A stretch of DNA of 39,032 nucleotides, from assembly GCA_964653025.1 (NCBI GenBank), contig CAZZBZ010000029.1, positions 1 through 39,032 on the forward strand, given 5' to 3'. Position 1 is the stretch's first letter, and the number at the start of each line of letters is the position of its first letter. This document shows positions 22,907 through 33,000 of the stretch, in pieces. Position numbers and translations under genes: made by a program. The stretch comes from JABWAM01 sp964653025. Lineage in GTDB: Bacteria; Verrucomicrobiota; Verrucomicrobiia; JABWAM01. The notes beneath the pieces are model-generated. The model had not been told where the DNA came from. It made no database searches and saw only the letters and a list, made by a program, of their open reading frames with translations.

Positions 22907-24589
22907 TCAGCGCCAGGTCGTCCGCTGGATGACTGTCGCGGGGCGCCGCAAGAACTCGCCGAACTCCAACAGGCTGTCCCCGTCCGGGCGCAAGCCTCGC
23001 AGGGTGGCAAGATGGCGATCCAGGCTCTCCTCATGGACGTCCATCCAGGCCGCTTCCTCGTGAGAAAAGCCGCAGGCTTCGTCGAACTCGCCCAAAATCC
23101 CCCGCAAATCCCGTAATCCGGGGCGGAGACGCTCCAGCTGTGCCGCCACGCGGTCGAGCGAGGCGCGAAACGCCGACGGGGCCTCCCCCTGCGCGAGCGC
23201 CGCCGCGTGGTAATCGGCCTTCGCGGCCTCGAGGATCCCGAGACGCTCGACAAGGATCCCCAGAGCCCGCACCGGCGCGTGGAAGGAGACCAGTTCCTCC
23301 CGCCGCCGCGTCGCCGAAGCCTGAAGTTCCGCGGCGATCTCTCCCGCCTCCCCCGCGAGCGCCTCGAACTTCCGTAGCCGCGCCGGGGTCAGTGCAGGCC
23401 TGAGGTAGAGCCAGGGCCAGAAGGGCGACGGCTCCCAGGTCATCTGGGTGGAGGCGGACGGGAACCCATCCGGCCTGGCCACCGCGTTCCAGGGGGGCGC
23501 ACCGCGGAAAAGGAGCGACCGCAGATGGAACCCGCATCGGGACGGAGTCTTCCCATCGTCCAGCTTCAGAACATCCCCGATCCCCTCGTGCATGAGGTGT
23601 TGAAGGCGGACGAAGCGCTCCCCTTTCACTCCATAGCGTTCGGAAGCGAAGTCGGCATCGAAACAGTCTGGGTCCCCCACCCTTTCCCCGCGGGCGAGTC
23701 GGGCCGCCATCGCGGTGCGGGGCCACGAAAGATCCGGGCCGCTCCCCATCCCGTGCTGCCACGTGGTGAGGAGGAATCCCTCGAGGCCAAGCTCGTACGC
23801 GTCGGAAACCATCTTCCCGATGTTGAGATGGGCCATCGGGCTCGTGGCAAAATTGTAGCAGGTATCCGTCGAGGGACAGGCGAGCACACGGAAACCCCGG
23901 TCGCGGTACATCTGGAGCGTCTCTCGCGATCCTTCTGGATTGTAGTGCCAGTCGCAGATGACCACGTCCTTCGGGAGGGCATCGAGCAGCGAGGGGTGTT
24001 TCAGCGGGATGTCCCCCCACATCATCAACTCCCGCCCCGTCTTGCGGCCCTCCTCGAGGATGAACCGGAAAAAGATCCCCAGCTTCTCCAACTGACGGGG
24101 CTCGTCCCCGGGATGCAACCATGGGAGGCGCCTCACCTCATCGAGGCCGACATGGAGCCGCTTCCCGGGAAACGCCTCGACCGCACCCCGAATCATCCGC
24201 CGGGCGAGTTCGCGCGCCTCGGGCAGGTCGAGGTTGAGCATCTCGTATCCCGCCCAGGGTCCATGCTGGAACGGGTCGGCACTCAGGTGCGCGTAACGCT
24301 CCGTCGCGGCGAGCCCCTCGCAGTGGCCGGCGACGCTGACGCACGGCACCACCTCCACGCCCTTCTTCAAGGCGAACGCGCAGAGTTCGCGCGCCTGCGC
24401 GGGAGTCATCCCGTCCGGCGGGCAGAGCCCCGGGCAACCCGGGAAGGCAAAACGGTGCTCCAGGTTGATGACCAGCAGGTTGTATCCCAGTTCCGAGAGG
24501 CCCTCGACCAGTCGACGCAGGTGGCCCATGTGGGTTCGCTGGCTTCGCGCGAGGTCGTAAAGAAACCCGCGAAACTGAAACGGCTTCAT
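22907..24589 (-). CDS. GH20-like hexosaminidase-family protein
   Basis: 560 residues. It opens with a TIM barrel strand (FRGFLYDLARSQRT), and HVGLDEV near residues 146-152 provides an adjacent Asp150-Glu151 pair, in the place of the H-x-G-G-D-E motif of GH20 where Asp aids the substrate-assisted attack and Glu is acid/base. One of the glycines is replaced by Leu. TTWQHGMGSGPD later in the barrel resembles the W-containing loop that shapes the sugar pocket. The last 190 residues are helical, with Glu/Arg/Leu-rich segments. It lacks both the usual N-terminal GH20b domain and a signal peptide. Its ATG overlaps the symporter stop as ATGA (24586-24589). Specificity is unknown. Confidence 0.75.
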   Translation of the reverse strand: MKPFQFRGFLYDLARSQRTHMGHLRRLVEGLSELGYNLLVINLEHRFAFPGCPGLCPPDGMTPAQARELCAFALKKGVEVVPCVSVAGHCEGLAATERYAHLSADPFQHGPWAGYEMLNLDLPEARELARRMIRGAVEAFPGKRLHVGLDEVRRLPWLHPGDEPRQLEKLGIFFRFILEEGRKTGRELMMWGDIPLKHPSLLDALPKDVVICDWHYNPEGSRETLQMYRDRGFRVLACPSTDTCYNFATSPMAHLNIGKMVSDAYELGLEGFLLTTWQHGMGSGPDLSWPRTAMAARLARGERVGDPDCFDADFASERYGVKGERFVRLQHLMHEGIGDVLKLDDGKTPSRCGFHLRSLLFRGAPPWNAVARPDGFPSASTQMTWEPSPFWPWLYLRPALTPARLRKFEALAGEAGEIAAELQASATRRREELVSFHAPVRALGILVERLGILEAAKADYHAAALAQGEAPSAFRASLDRVAAQLERLRPGLRDLRGILGEFDEACGFSHEEAAWMDVHEESLDRHLATLRGLRPDGDSLLEFGEFLRRPATVIQRTTWR

Positions 24590-26706
24590 CGTGGGGCGGA
24601 ACGAGGGTTATTGCCGTCCGCGGGAGGGACGGCCGGTGGCGCAGGATGGTTGCTGCAGGATTGGGCCACCTCCCCGACCTCGTCAAGGTTGCGGTGGTCC
24701 ACCACGGTCCCATCGTCCAGCACATTTCGCCGCACGGACTCCAGGTCGCGGAACAGCTGGATGAGATCGTGAATCCCTCCCCACAGAAACCAGATCGTGG
24801 TGGGCACGGTGAGAACGAGGGGAACCACCACGGTGGTGATATGCCAGTAGTTCGACCACCACTCCAAGGGCCAACGGCTCTTGAGGTTCCATAGCGTGAC
24901 GACCACCCCGACCAGAACCCAGAACATCTTCCAAGAAAAAAGGGAGATCGAGATGACCTTGTCCCCGCGTGTGAACTCGTGGTTGATGCCGAGGAGCGAG
25001 CCCCAACTGAACCGACGGAGCGCCGTGGGCAGTGTGGGCGTTCCCTCCTTCGCAAAGCGTCCCCGGTGGAGCATCCGATCAAGGTCGAAGGGTTCCCGAC
25101 ACGTAAGCCACGAGACAACCACGTAAACCACGATGGAGGAAACCATCGCGATGAAATACATGACCTGCCCGTTGACCGGGAATTTCGACGGCACGTTGGT
25201 TGCCCAGGCACGAAAGCCATCCCATACGGGAAGCGACTCACCCAGCGCGCCCAGGAGCAGGCGGATCTCGCCCCAGACCACCGGTTGCTGGGCCAGAAGG
25301 CCGGAAACCGCGAGGAACGAACCCGTGATCATCCCCGCCCAAGCGCCCGCGGTGGTTCCCCTCTTCCAGTAGAGGCCCCCAATGATCGCCGACCCGGCCC
25401 CTCCCATGTAGATCGCCCCGGTGATTGCGAAAAACATCAGGATATAATCGGTCTGCCGATAGAACAGGCTGAAGAAAAATCCGAACACGGCCACGCCGAC
25501 GATCCCCAGTCGCAGCAGGAGCAGGTGGGCCCTCGGGGAAAACGGCTTCTTGCGGAAAGGCAGGATGGTGTCCTGCACCAGGATGCTGCCCCACGAGTGC
25601 AGGTAGGAGCCGTCGCACGCGATCAACCCCATGAAGAACAGGGCGCAGGTCACCCCCTTGAGCCCCACCGGCAGCAACATGCCAAGCGCCGTCGGCATCC
25701 GCATCTGCGTGGCAATCTGCTTGTTTTCCACGCCGTCCAGCACTCTCTGGACCTTCGCCGCGCCCTCCGCGAAGTCCGGGTGCATGAGGTACGTGTAGGC
25801 ACAGACGCCCAGCAGGGTGAGAAACAGCATCCGGCTGAATCCGCGCCAGTTTGCCACGATATTCGCCATCTTGGACTCGTGGGCGTTGCGGGCCGCGCTG
25901 TTGAAGGCGTGCCCTCCCTGCCACGCCATCGTCGTGTAGATGCCTCCGAAGGCCCCGATCAGGACGAACCAGAGGTTGAAGTCCGCGATCTGCCCCGTGT
26001 CGAACGGGTCCATTTTTGACTTCCCAACAGGCGCCAGCGCCAGCGCCTCATGCACCTCCTTCCAACTGAACATCGTCATCAGCACCACGATGGCGACCAC
26101 GAACATAACCAGCGAGAGCAGACCCTCGAGACAATCGGTCACCATCACCGTGAGCTGGCCTCCCGTCAGGGTCATCGACAGCGAGATGCCGAGGTAGATC
26201 GCCATGACGACCGCGAAGGTTTGTACCTCGAAGCCACCGACCGGAAACACCTGCGGCAGGCCGCAGAAAAAGACAAAAAAACGGGCCGCTACGGCCGGGA
26301 AGATTCCGTAGTTCATCACGCCACTGATGAAACAGAGTAGCCCCGCAAAGACGCGGAACGACCGGCTGTAGCGCACCTCGAAAAACTGTGCCAGCGTCAG
26401 GGCGCGCGTCTCCCGGTATCGGTAGATGACCCATCCCGTCAGCGCGATCAGCATCCCGATGGGGATGCTGATGAACCCCCACCACCCCATCGTCCAACCC
26501 ACGGCCAGGAAAACCTCGAACTGCGCCACCTTGCTGACCACTGACATCCCCATCTCCCCCTTCGCGTTGGCGATCACGTAGCGCCCGGCGCAACGACTCC
26601 CGGCCATGAAGTCCGCCACGCTCCGCACGTAACGCCGCATCGTCCAGGCGACGCCCCCCATGATCGCCACGGGCAGGAAGACAATCGTCCAGTCAATCCA
26701 GGTCAT
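24586..26706 (-). CDS. Sodium:solute symporter (SSS family)
   Basis: 706 residues with about 14 or 15 membrane helices, the LeuT-fold size expected of SSS transporters plus an extra C-terminal part. Typical segments are DFMAGSRCAGRYVIANA in the first loop, the TLAQFFEVRYSR region, MYLGISLSMTLTGGQLTVMVTD-like helix 5 and an alternating set of glycine-rich helices near residue 430-470 (GAIYMGGAGSAIIGG). SSS proteins use sodium to import sugars, glycosides, amino acids or vitamins. Its place between the GH28-like and GH20-like genes, overlapping both (ATGA at 26703-26706 and 24586-24589), makes it the likely importer for their substrate. The start follows AACCTCCCG. No other importer is in the locus. 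Confidence 0.92.
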   Translation of the reverse strand: MTWIDWTIVFLPVAIMGGVAWTMRRYVRSVADFMAGSRCAGRYVIANAKGEMGMSVVSKVAQFEVFLAVGWTMGWWGFISIPIGMLIALTGWVIYRYRETRALTLAQFFEVRYSRSFRVFAGLLCFISGVMNYGIFPAVAARFFVFFCGLPQVFPVGGFEVQTFAVVMAIYLGISLSMTLTGGQLTVMVTDCLEGLLSLVMFVVAIVVLMTMFSWKEVHEALALAPVGKSKMDPFDTGQIADFNLWFVLIGAFGGIYTTMAWQGGHAFNSAARNAHESKMANIVANWRGFSRMLFLTLLGVCAYTYLMHPDFAEGAAKVQRVLDGVENKQIATQMRMPTALGMLLPVGLKGVTCALFFMGLIACDGSYLHSWGSILVQDTILPFRKKPFSPRAHLLLLRLGIVGVAVFGFFFSLFYRQTDYILMFFAITGAIYMGGAGSAIIGGLYWKRGTTAGAWAGMITGSFLAVSGLLAQQPVVWGEIRLLLGALGESLPVWDGFRAWATNVPSKFPVNGQVMYFIAMVSSIVVYVVVSWLTCREPFDLDRMLHRGRFAKEGTPTLPTALRRFSWGSLLGINHEFTRGDKVISISLFSWKMFWVLVGVVVTLWNLKSRWPLEWWSNYWHITTVVVPLVLTVPTTIWFLWGGIHDLIQLFRDLESVRRNVLDDGTVVDHRNLDEVGEVAQSCSNHPAPPAVPPADGNNPRSAPR

Positions 26707-28004
26707 CGGGAGGTTCCCCCATGGGAAAGCCCGTCCACATCCCGCGCGACCAGGCCGGTCACCTCGTCGAACCGGAATGCGGGACGCGCGTCCGCTTCGG
26801 CACAGGCGAAAGATACCCCGTCAAGGCGCAGGCCGCGCACATGCCGCACGAAGAGGCCGTGCGCGGGAAGAATTCCGTACATCTTCCCGCACCCATAGTG
26901 ATCGGCCTTCTCCGGTACCTCGCGCGAAAACCCGCCCTCGCGGACGCCACCCTCCGACTCCACGCGGACATCGCTCAACACCACGTCTTCCACGAGATGC
27001 CCGGTTCCCCCCGTGATCGAGCATCCGAACTTTCCGGACTCCGTGGCGACGATGTGGCTGAGACTCACCCTCCGCAAGCGCCCCGCGAGAGGCCGCGACC
27101 CCCCCTCGGGAAACCGACCGCGGTCACCGAGATGGATGAAAATAGGAACGGCCACGCGCTGCATGGTGACATTGCTCACGACCACACGATCCAGCGCGCT
27201 CCCGTCCACCACCGCAAGGTGGATCCCCCCGAGAAGCGTGTCGGTGATCACGCAGTTGCTGACCGCGATGTTCTCAAAACCCCCTATGGATTCCGTGCCC
27301 AACTTGATCGCCGCGCACTTGCTGGAGACCACGCAGTTGGTCACCGTCACATTGCGGCAGGGGCGCGATGCCGCGCTCTTGAGGCAGATCGCATCGTCCC
27401 AGGACTCGATCCGGCAGTCGGAAACGCGAACGTCCTGGCACGAATCCAGGTCGAGGCCGTCGTTGTTGTTGTTGCAGGTGTTCTTCACGCTGAGACCGCT
27501 CACGACAAGGTCCTCGCACTCCGAGTACTGCTGCATCCACATCGGGGCGTCCTCCATGCGAAGGTCCCGGACGCGCACCCTCCGGCACCGCGACATCCGA
27601 ATGACGAAGGGGCGCTCCCTCATCCGCCCGTAGCCGCCGGAGGGGGCCATGTAAATGCGGTGCCCCCCATGACCGTCCAACACCCCCTGCCCACACAGGC
27701 CGATGTCCTCGACGTCCTCGGCAAGAATCAGGCTGGTGCCGTCGTTGGGCCAGGGTAACCCCTTCCGCGGGCTAACCTTGCGGTAGTGCGCCGGGTCCGG
27801 GCTCCCGACAAGGCGCGCTCCCGCCTCGATGTGAAGCGTCACGCCGCTGCGAAGGACGACCGTTCCGGAAAGATAGCGCCCGGGAGGGAAGAATACGGTT
27901 CCTCCCCCTTTTCCTCCGCAGACATCCACCGCCTTTTGAATGGCTTTGGTATCCAAGGCAGTGCCGTCCCCGACGGCGCCGTGGTCGCAAATGTTATGGG
28001 TCAT
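26703..28004 (-). CDS. GH28-like (polygalacturonase-family) protein, divergent active site
   Basis: 433 residues of right-handed parallel beta-helix. The N-terminal HGAVGDGTALDTKAIQKAVD and GGGTVFFPPGRY are the family opening. Of the GH28 acid residues, D182 (in NNNNDGLD) and D203-D204 (in WDDAICLK) are present. The usual Gly-His-Gly motif is absent; in its region the protein reads KCAAIKLGTES, a form seen in unassigned GH28 relatives, so the activity may differ from polygalacturonase. No signal peptide is visible, unusual for this family. I chose the ATG at 28004 over a TTG nine bases upstream. It begins 18 bp after the GHL6 gene and overlaps the symporter. Confidence 0.85.
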   Translation of the reverse strand: MTHNICDHGAVGDGTALDTKAIQKAVDVCGGKGGGTVFFPPGRYLSGTVVLRSGVTLHIEAGARLVGSPDPAHYRKVSPRKGLPWPNDGTSLILAEDVEDIGLCGQGVLDGHGGHRIYMAPSGGYGRMRERPFVIRMSRCRRVRVRDLRMEDAPMWMQQYSECEDLVVSGLSVKNTCNNNNDGLDLDSCQDVRVSDCRIESWDDAICLKSAASRPCRNVTVTNCVVSSKCAAIKLGTESIGGFENIAVSNCVITDTLLGGIHLAVVDGSALDRVVVSNVTMQRVAVPIFIHLGDRGRFPEGGSRPLAGRLRRVSLSHIVATESGKFGCSITGGTGHLVEDVVLSDVRVESEGGVREGGFSREVPEKADHYGCGKMYGILPAHGLFVRHVRGLRLDGVSFACAEADARPAFRFDEVTGLVARDVDGLSHGGTSR

Positions 28005-28022
28005 GGTAAACAAGCCGTGGAT

Positions 28023-30089
28023 TCAGGGGGTGAACTCGATAATCCCATAGGGGTGGGGACCTGTCACGGTTACAGCGGTCCCGCTGGCGATGCGGGACGG
28101 GCGGAGGTCGCGCGAGGACACCCCGGGTTGGAGAAACCTCACCGAGTGGAAGCGCCCAAGGTTTTCCGGAAGCCGAACGCGAATCCGCGCCGTCGGGTGC
28201 ACGGGATCGTAGCTCAGGAGGTGCACCAACAACGCGCCGGTGGCGCTCCGGTGGAGATCCAGCAACACCCACTTCGGCGCGTTCGTCTCCAGGCGCTCGT
28301 CCGACCCGAGCAGGGCCGAGAGATGGCGAAGGATCTCCATTTCCCCGAGAGGGAGCTGCGGAAGGGGGTAGGTCCCTTTGCCGAGCACGGACTTGACGAT
28401 CGGCTCGCAGAACTCCGGCGTCGCCGGCGTGAAGACCATCCGCCCCTTGCCGAGCTTTCGAAACGACGCGGTACGCACGGAAACTGCCTCGTCCACGGAC
28501 ATCCCAAACAGGTCCGCGAGGAGGTAGTTTCTCCGCTGGCGTCCCATCTCGTTGAAGAGCGAGGTCCGCCCCGTCGCGAGCAGCCTTCCCCCCTTGCGAA
28601 CGAAGGCGCGGAGCCGCTCCGCCTCCCCCTCGCCCACGGAGATCACGTCGGTGAGGATCACGAGATCGAATCGCGACCAATCCTCCTCGTGTTCGAGGAA
28701 CGCGATCTCGAAGGGATGGTGATTCTGCAGCAACGTTTGCAGCATCCCCTGGAAGGAGCGACCCACACGGCCAGGGTCCAGCTTCAGCGACCGGTGCGAA
28801 TGAACGAGGGCCGTCCGCGCCGCGGGCTGCGAGCCCTTGTAGAGCCGCTGATGATGCCGGAAGAAGTCCATCATCTCCGCAACGGCATCGAGTCTCCCTC
28901 CTGGGTCCCTCACCACGTGCCCGGCAGGCGCATCGAGAAGCCCCTGCCAGTACCAGACCGGTGCGTGCCCCCCGAAGGCCATCGGCTCCGCCATCTGCAG
29001 GCGCAGGGCCTCCGACTTCGGCACATCCCCCTCCGGATGAACAAATCCCCGAACCGCCGAGGCCCGATGGCGGTAATATGCCAGCGGGACGATGGTCCGT
29101 CCAAGGGCGGTTCCCAGCTTCAGGAACAGGACCTGGTTTACGAGGCTTTTTCCCTCCATCCCCGGAAAATCACGGCTCTCCGGGGTGGACATCTCCCCCC
29201 AACGGAAGAGTGACTTCAGGTCCATCGAGAACCACAGGATATTGTTGGCGCAAACGGCGGCCTGCGGGTTGAGGGACTTCGCGTGGATGTGAAGCTCGCG
29301 GAGCGTTCGCTCCGTCACATGGTCCCGGAAGCAGAGCCACGCAAACCGCATCGGGTCGGTCCTCCCGAGAAAGTGGGGGGAAATGCGCACATGGCGATAA
29401 TGCGGCAGGCCGAAGGCCCCGCGCGCATCGGGCCAGCGTTCTTCCAAGAAACGGCGGAATGCGGCCTGGCAATGGCGGCAGTGGCAGACCTCCGTGATCG
29501 CCCCCTGCGAGGCGGAAGGGCCAAAACAGGCGTGGGTCCCGTAATAGAAGTTGTCGAAGAAGACCCCGTCCGCGCCAACCTCCTTCAACGCCACGCCCAC
29601 GCACCGCTTCAGATATGCGCGCACCTTCGGATTGTTCCAGCAGGGGAACCACCGCCAGTACTGCACCCCGTAGGGGATGGGTCGCCCCTCGACATCTCGA
29701 CGAACCCAGTCCGCGATCTTGGGGATCTCGTCGCGAATCACCTCGGGCATCACGCTTCCGGCCTGGGTGTAGGCGATCACCCGGATGCCGTGCTTGTGAA
29801 AAAGCGGCACCGTTCGCTTGAGCCTCGCGATCTCGGCCCGCTCTGCGCGCAACCCGAGGCCGCGCATGAAGTGAGTGTTCACCGCGTTGGCACCCAGCGC
29901 CGCGAGGCGGCCGATGAACTTCTCGCCGTGGATCTGGCCGTAGACTGCCGCCCAGTCCTCACCGGCCTGGCCGAGGCGCCGGGCCTGGTCGGGGATCTCC
30001 CACTCGTGGGGCGCCCAGCGGAGGCTTCCCCGCTGAAGCCATGCCGGTGGGGCGCCCGCCCCCTTGGCCTCGCGCTTCGGGCGCTTCAT
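28023..30089 (-). CDS. GHL6-type putative glycoside hydrolase with trimerisation-like domain
   Basis: 688 residues without a signal peptide. Residues about 20-370 form a TIM barrel of the hypothetical glycosyl hydrolase 6 type: FIGRLAALGANAVNTHF, HGIRVIAYTQAGS and GADGVFFDNFYYG, the last with a D-x-x-F-F-D-N pattern. A CHCRHCQAAFRRFL segment is also typical. Residues about 430-560 resemble the glutamine-amidotransferase-like trimerisation domain of GH42 enzymes (FDLVILTDV, FVRKGGRLLATG). A C-terminal beta domain ends in PYGIIEFTP. Specificity is unknown for the group. Its start overlaps the stop of the large surface-protein gene as TGATG (30087-30091), directly linking surface and cytoplasmic parts of the locus. 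Confidence 0.75.
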   Translation of the reverse strand: MKRPKREAKGAGAPPAWLQRGSLRWAPHEWEIPDQARRLGQAGEDWAAVYGQIHGEKFIGRLAALGANAVNTHFMRGLGLRAERAEIARLKRTVPLFHKHGIRVIAYTQAGSVMPEVIRDEIPKIADWVRRDVEGRPIPYGVQYWRWFPCWNNPKVRAYLKRCVGVALKEVGADGVFFDNFYYGTHACFGPSASQGAITEVCHCRHCQAAFRRFLEERWPDARGAFGLPHYRHVRISPHFLGRTDPMRFAWLCFRDHVTERTLRELHIHAKSLNPQAAVCANNILWFSMDLKSLFRWGEMSTPESRDFPGMEGKSLVNQVLFLKLGTALGRTIVPLAYYRHRASAVRGFVHPEGDVPKSEALRLQMAEPMAFGGHAPVWYWQGLLDAPAGHVVRDPGGRLDAVAEMMDFFRHHQRLYKGSQPAARTALVHSHRSLKLDPGRVGRSFQGMLQTLLQNHHPFEIAFLEHEEDWSRFDLVILTDVISVGEGEAERLRAFVRKGGRLLATGRTSLFNEMGRQRRNYLLADLFGMSVDEAVSVRTASFRKLGKGRMVFTPATPEFCEPIVKSVLGKGTYPLPQLPLGEMEILRHLSALLGSDERLETNAPKWVLLDLHRSATGALLVHLLSYDPVHPTARIRVRLPENLGRFHSVRFLQPGVSSRDLRPSRIASGTAVTVTGPHPYGIIEFTP

Positions 30090-33000
30090 CAGCCGATCAT
30101 GGCGCCCCCCGCCGCTCGACGGAAGCCCGCAAGGCAGACCAGCGAAACGAGGATGAGGAGGACGGTCGAGGGCTCGGGAATCGCATGGAAGTCGGTGAGC
30201 ACCACCGAGTCCATCGCCCCGTTGTAGTTCACCAGGAAGGAGCCGTACCCGTCGGACGTGTTCAGGCGCGCCCCATCACTCACATTCGTAAAGCCCCCAA
30301 CGAGCGAAGCCGCACTCAGCAGGGTGAAGGTGTCGGTGTTCAGCACGTTGGTCTGAAACCCGCCCCAGAAGTTCACGCTCAGCATCCCCGCGAGCGAGGC
30401 GACGTTGGTGACCACGAGCGTGTCGTAGGTCACCCCGCGCGACGTGCCACCGAGTTCGAAGCTCAGCACGGAGCTGTCCATCAGCGTCAGGCTCCCGTAG
30501 TTCGTGATCGCGCCCGGGGAGTTACCCGGCGCGACCATCCCGAAGTTCGTGATGTTTCCTACCACCCCACCGATGCCGGCGAGGGTCGCGTTGCTCCCGA
30601 GGAGAAGGCCGCCGCCAAACTGGTGCGAGCCACCGGAGAGATTGAAGGTCGCATTGGAGCCGCCACTTCCCCCGACCTGGAATGCCGTGCCCGCCCCGAA
30701 AAGACTCGATGCGCTGATCAGCGTTCCCCCGTTAAACAACACGGAGGAACCGCCGCCGCCATTCGTCGCCACAAGGCGATCCACCTGGACCACCCCGCCA
30801 CTCAGGACCAGGCTCCCCATCCCGTCCTTGCCCACCTGGAAGAGCGCGGTCTTCGTGGCATTGGTCACCACGATCCGCCCGCCACTCACCACCACCGACC
30901 CCGTGCTTGTCCCTGCGTACCCCACAAAGACGTTCGCTGCGAGAGAGGTTCCCCCGTCCATCTGCCAGAACCCGGACGACACGGCTCCGCGCCCCATGCG
31001 AATGTCTGCGACGCTGAGGAACCCGCCCGACTGCAAGAGTTCGCCGCGCCCACCACTGACCCCGAGCGAGAAGAGGGCCGAGGCGTTGGTGAGAAGCACG
31101 CTCCCCCCGTCGATTTGAAGTCGGCCCACCGCGTTCGTGAAATAGCCGAGGTCGAGGCTGTTCCCAAAGGTCGCCGTGCCACCCTCCACCTGCATCGAGC
31201 CCTGGACCCCCCCGTTGTAGCCAAAAACCGAGTACGATGAGGCGCCCAGATTCCCGTTGGACATCACGAAAGAGCCCGAGGCACCCTCGCCCACGCGCAA
31301 ACCGCCCCCCACCAGATCGCCACCGGTCATCACCACCCCCCCGGTCGCTCCCGCATAGCGACCTGCGTAGAGCGTCCCAAACTCGAAACGCCCCCCCGCC
31401 ATGGCCAGCGAGGCGGTGCTCCCGCTCGCGTACCCTACCGAGAGGGTCGTCACCTGCGAGGTTCCTCCATCCGTCCGCCAGCTAGCGACCGCTCCCGCGC
31501 CACGTCCCATCCGCACTTCGCCCGCGCGGATCAAACCCCCGCCCTGGACGACCTCCCCCAGGCCATTGCCGCCCACCGAAAGATAGGTGCTCGAGTTAGT
31601 CACGTAGATGGCGCCCCCGTTCACGGCGAGGGTCCCCAACGCGTTCGCGGCCTCGCCGAGGTAAAGATAGGTCTCCTCCACGAACGCCCCGGCCCGAATC
31701 TCGATTCGACCCTTTCCTCCGGTGCCCGCACCGACGTAAGTGTTGAGCGGGCGCACCATTCCGCCCGAGACCACCAGCGAACCGGCTCCGGACTCGCCGA
31801 TGCGTAGTTGCGAGCTTGCCAGGCCCACGAGTTCGCCGCCGGTCACAACCACCGCCCCACTCGCACCGGCGATGTAACCCACGTTCATCGTCGTGTACTC
31901 GAAGCGGCCCCCGCCCACCACCACCGCACCCGTCGACCCGTTCGCGTAGCCGAGCCGGGCCGTGGTCACAGTGGAGGTCCCGCCGTCCACCTGCCAAAGG
32001 CTGTCCGACGCCGAGCGCCCCATGCGCACCTCGGTGACCCGGATCATGCCGTTGGACTGGCGGAGCTCTCCCCGTCCCCCCGCCACGCCAAAGGAAAGGT
32101 ACTTGCCGGAGTTGGTGAGCGTGAAACTCCCCCCGTTCACGGCCAGCACGCCAAGCGCGTTGGTGGAGTAGCCAAGGTCCATGGAGTCCGGCAGCAGGAT
32201 GCCCCCATCCACCTGGATCCGCCCGACAGCCCCGCTGTTGAAACCCACGAGCGCGTAAGACGGTGCTAGGAGGCCGTTAGTCACCTGCAGCGTCCCCCGT
32301 CCGGTGTCCGCGACGTAGAGGGAGGAACCCACGGCGCCGGCCAGCGTGCCTCCGCCCACCAGGCCGGAACCCACCCCGCCGCGGCCGACATAAAGGGTCG
32401 TGTAGTCCATCCGTCCCGCGCTGAGGGAGAGCGTGCCGGTGCTGCCGGTGGCGTAGCCCACGGAAAGGGTCGTCACCGTCGAGGTCCCCCCGTCTACCTG
32501 CCAGGAGCCCTGCGCGCCGGCCCCGCGGCCCATGCGCACCTCGCCGACGCGGATCTGCCCGTTGCTCTGAACAACCGCACCGACACCGGTGCCGCCCACA
32601 GAAAGGTAATAGCCGTTCGTCGAAATGAACGAACCGTCGTTGACCGCCAGGGTTCCCCGTGCGCCCACACTCTCGCCGAGAAAGAGGTACTGCTGCGGTG
32701 CCAGGAGTCCGCCGCTCACCTCCACGCGCCCCGTGGCGCCCGCGTTCATCCCCACGTAGGTCAGCACCGGGCGCGCCACGCCCCCGGAAACCACCATCAG
32801 CCCCTGCCCGTATTCCCCGACGTAGAGGCGCGAATTGGTCTGCCCGGACAGATCCCCGCCAGTGACCAACATCGTCCCCATCGAGCCGGCGGCGCGGCCC
32901 ACGGAAAGGTTCCCCCAATGGGTGTTGCTGCCGCCCGCCACCTGGTAGAGCCCGCCGAAACCCGCCTCATTCCCGATGTTCATGTCGCGCATCGCGAAAA

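Noticed and set aside
28005..28013. TTG at 28013 as the GH28-like start
   Set aside because: An ATG lies nine bases downstream right before the conserved N-terminal region; the TTG has no Shine-Dalgarno support.
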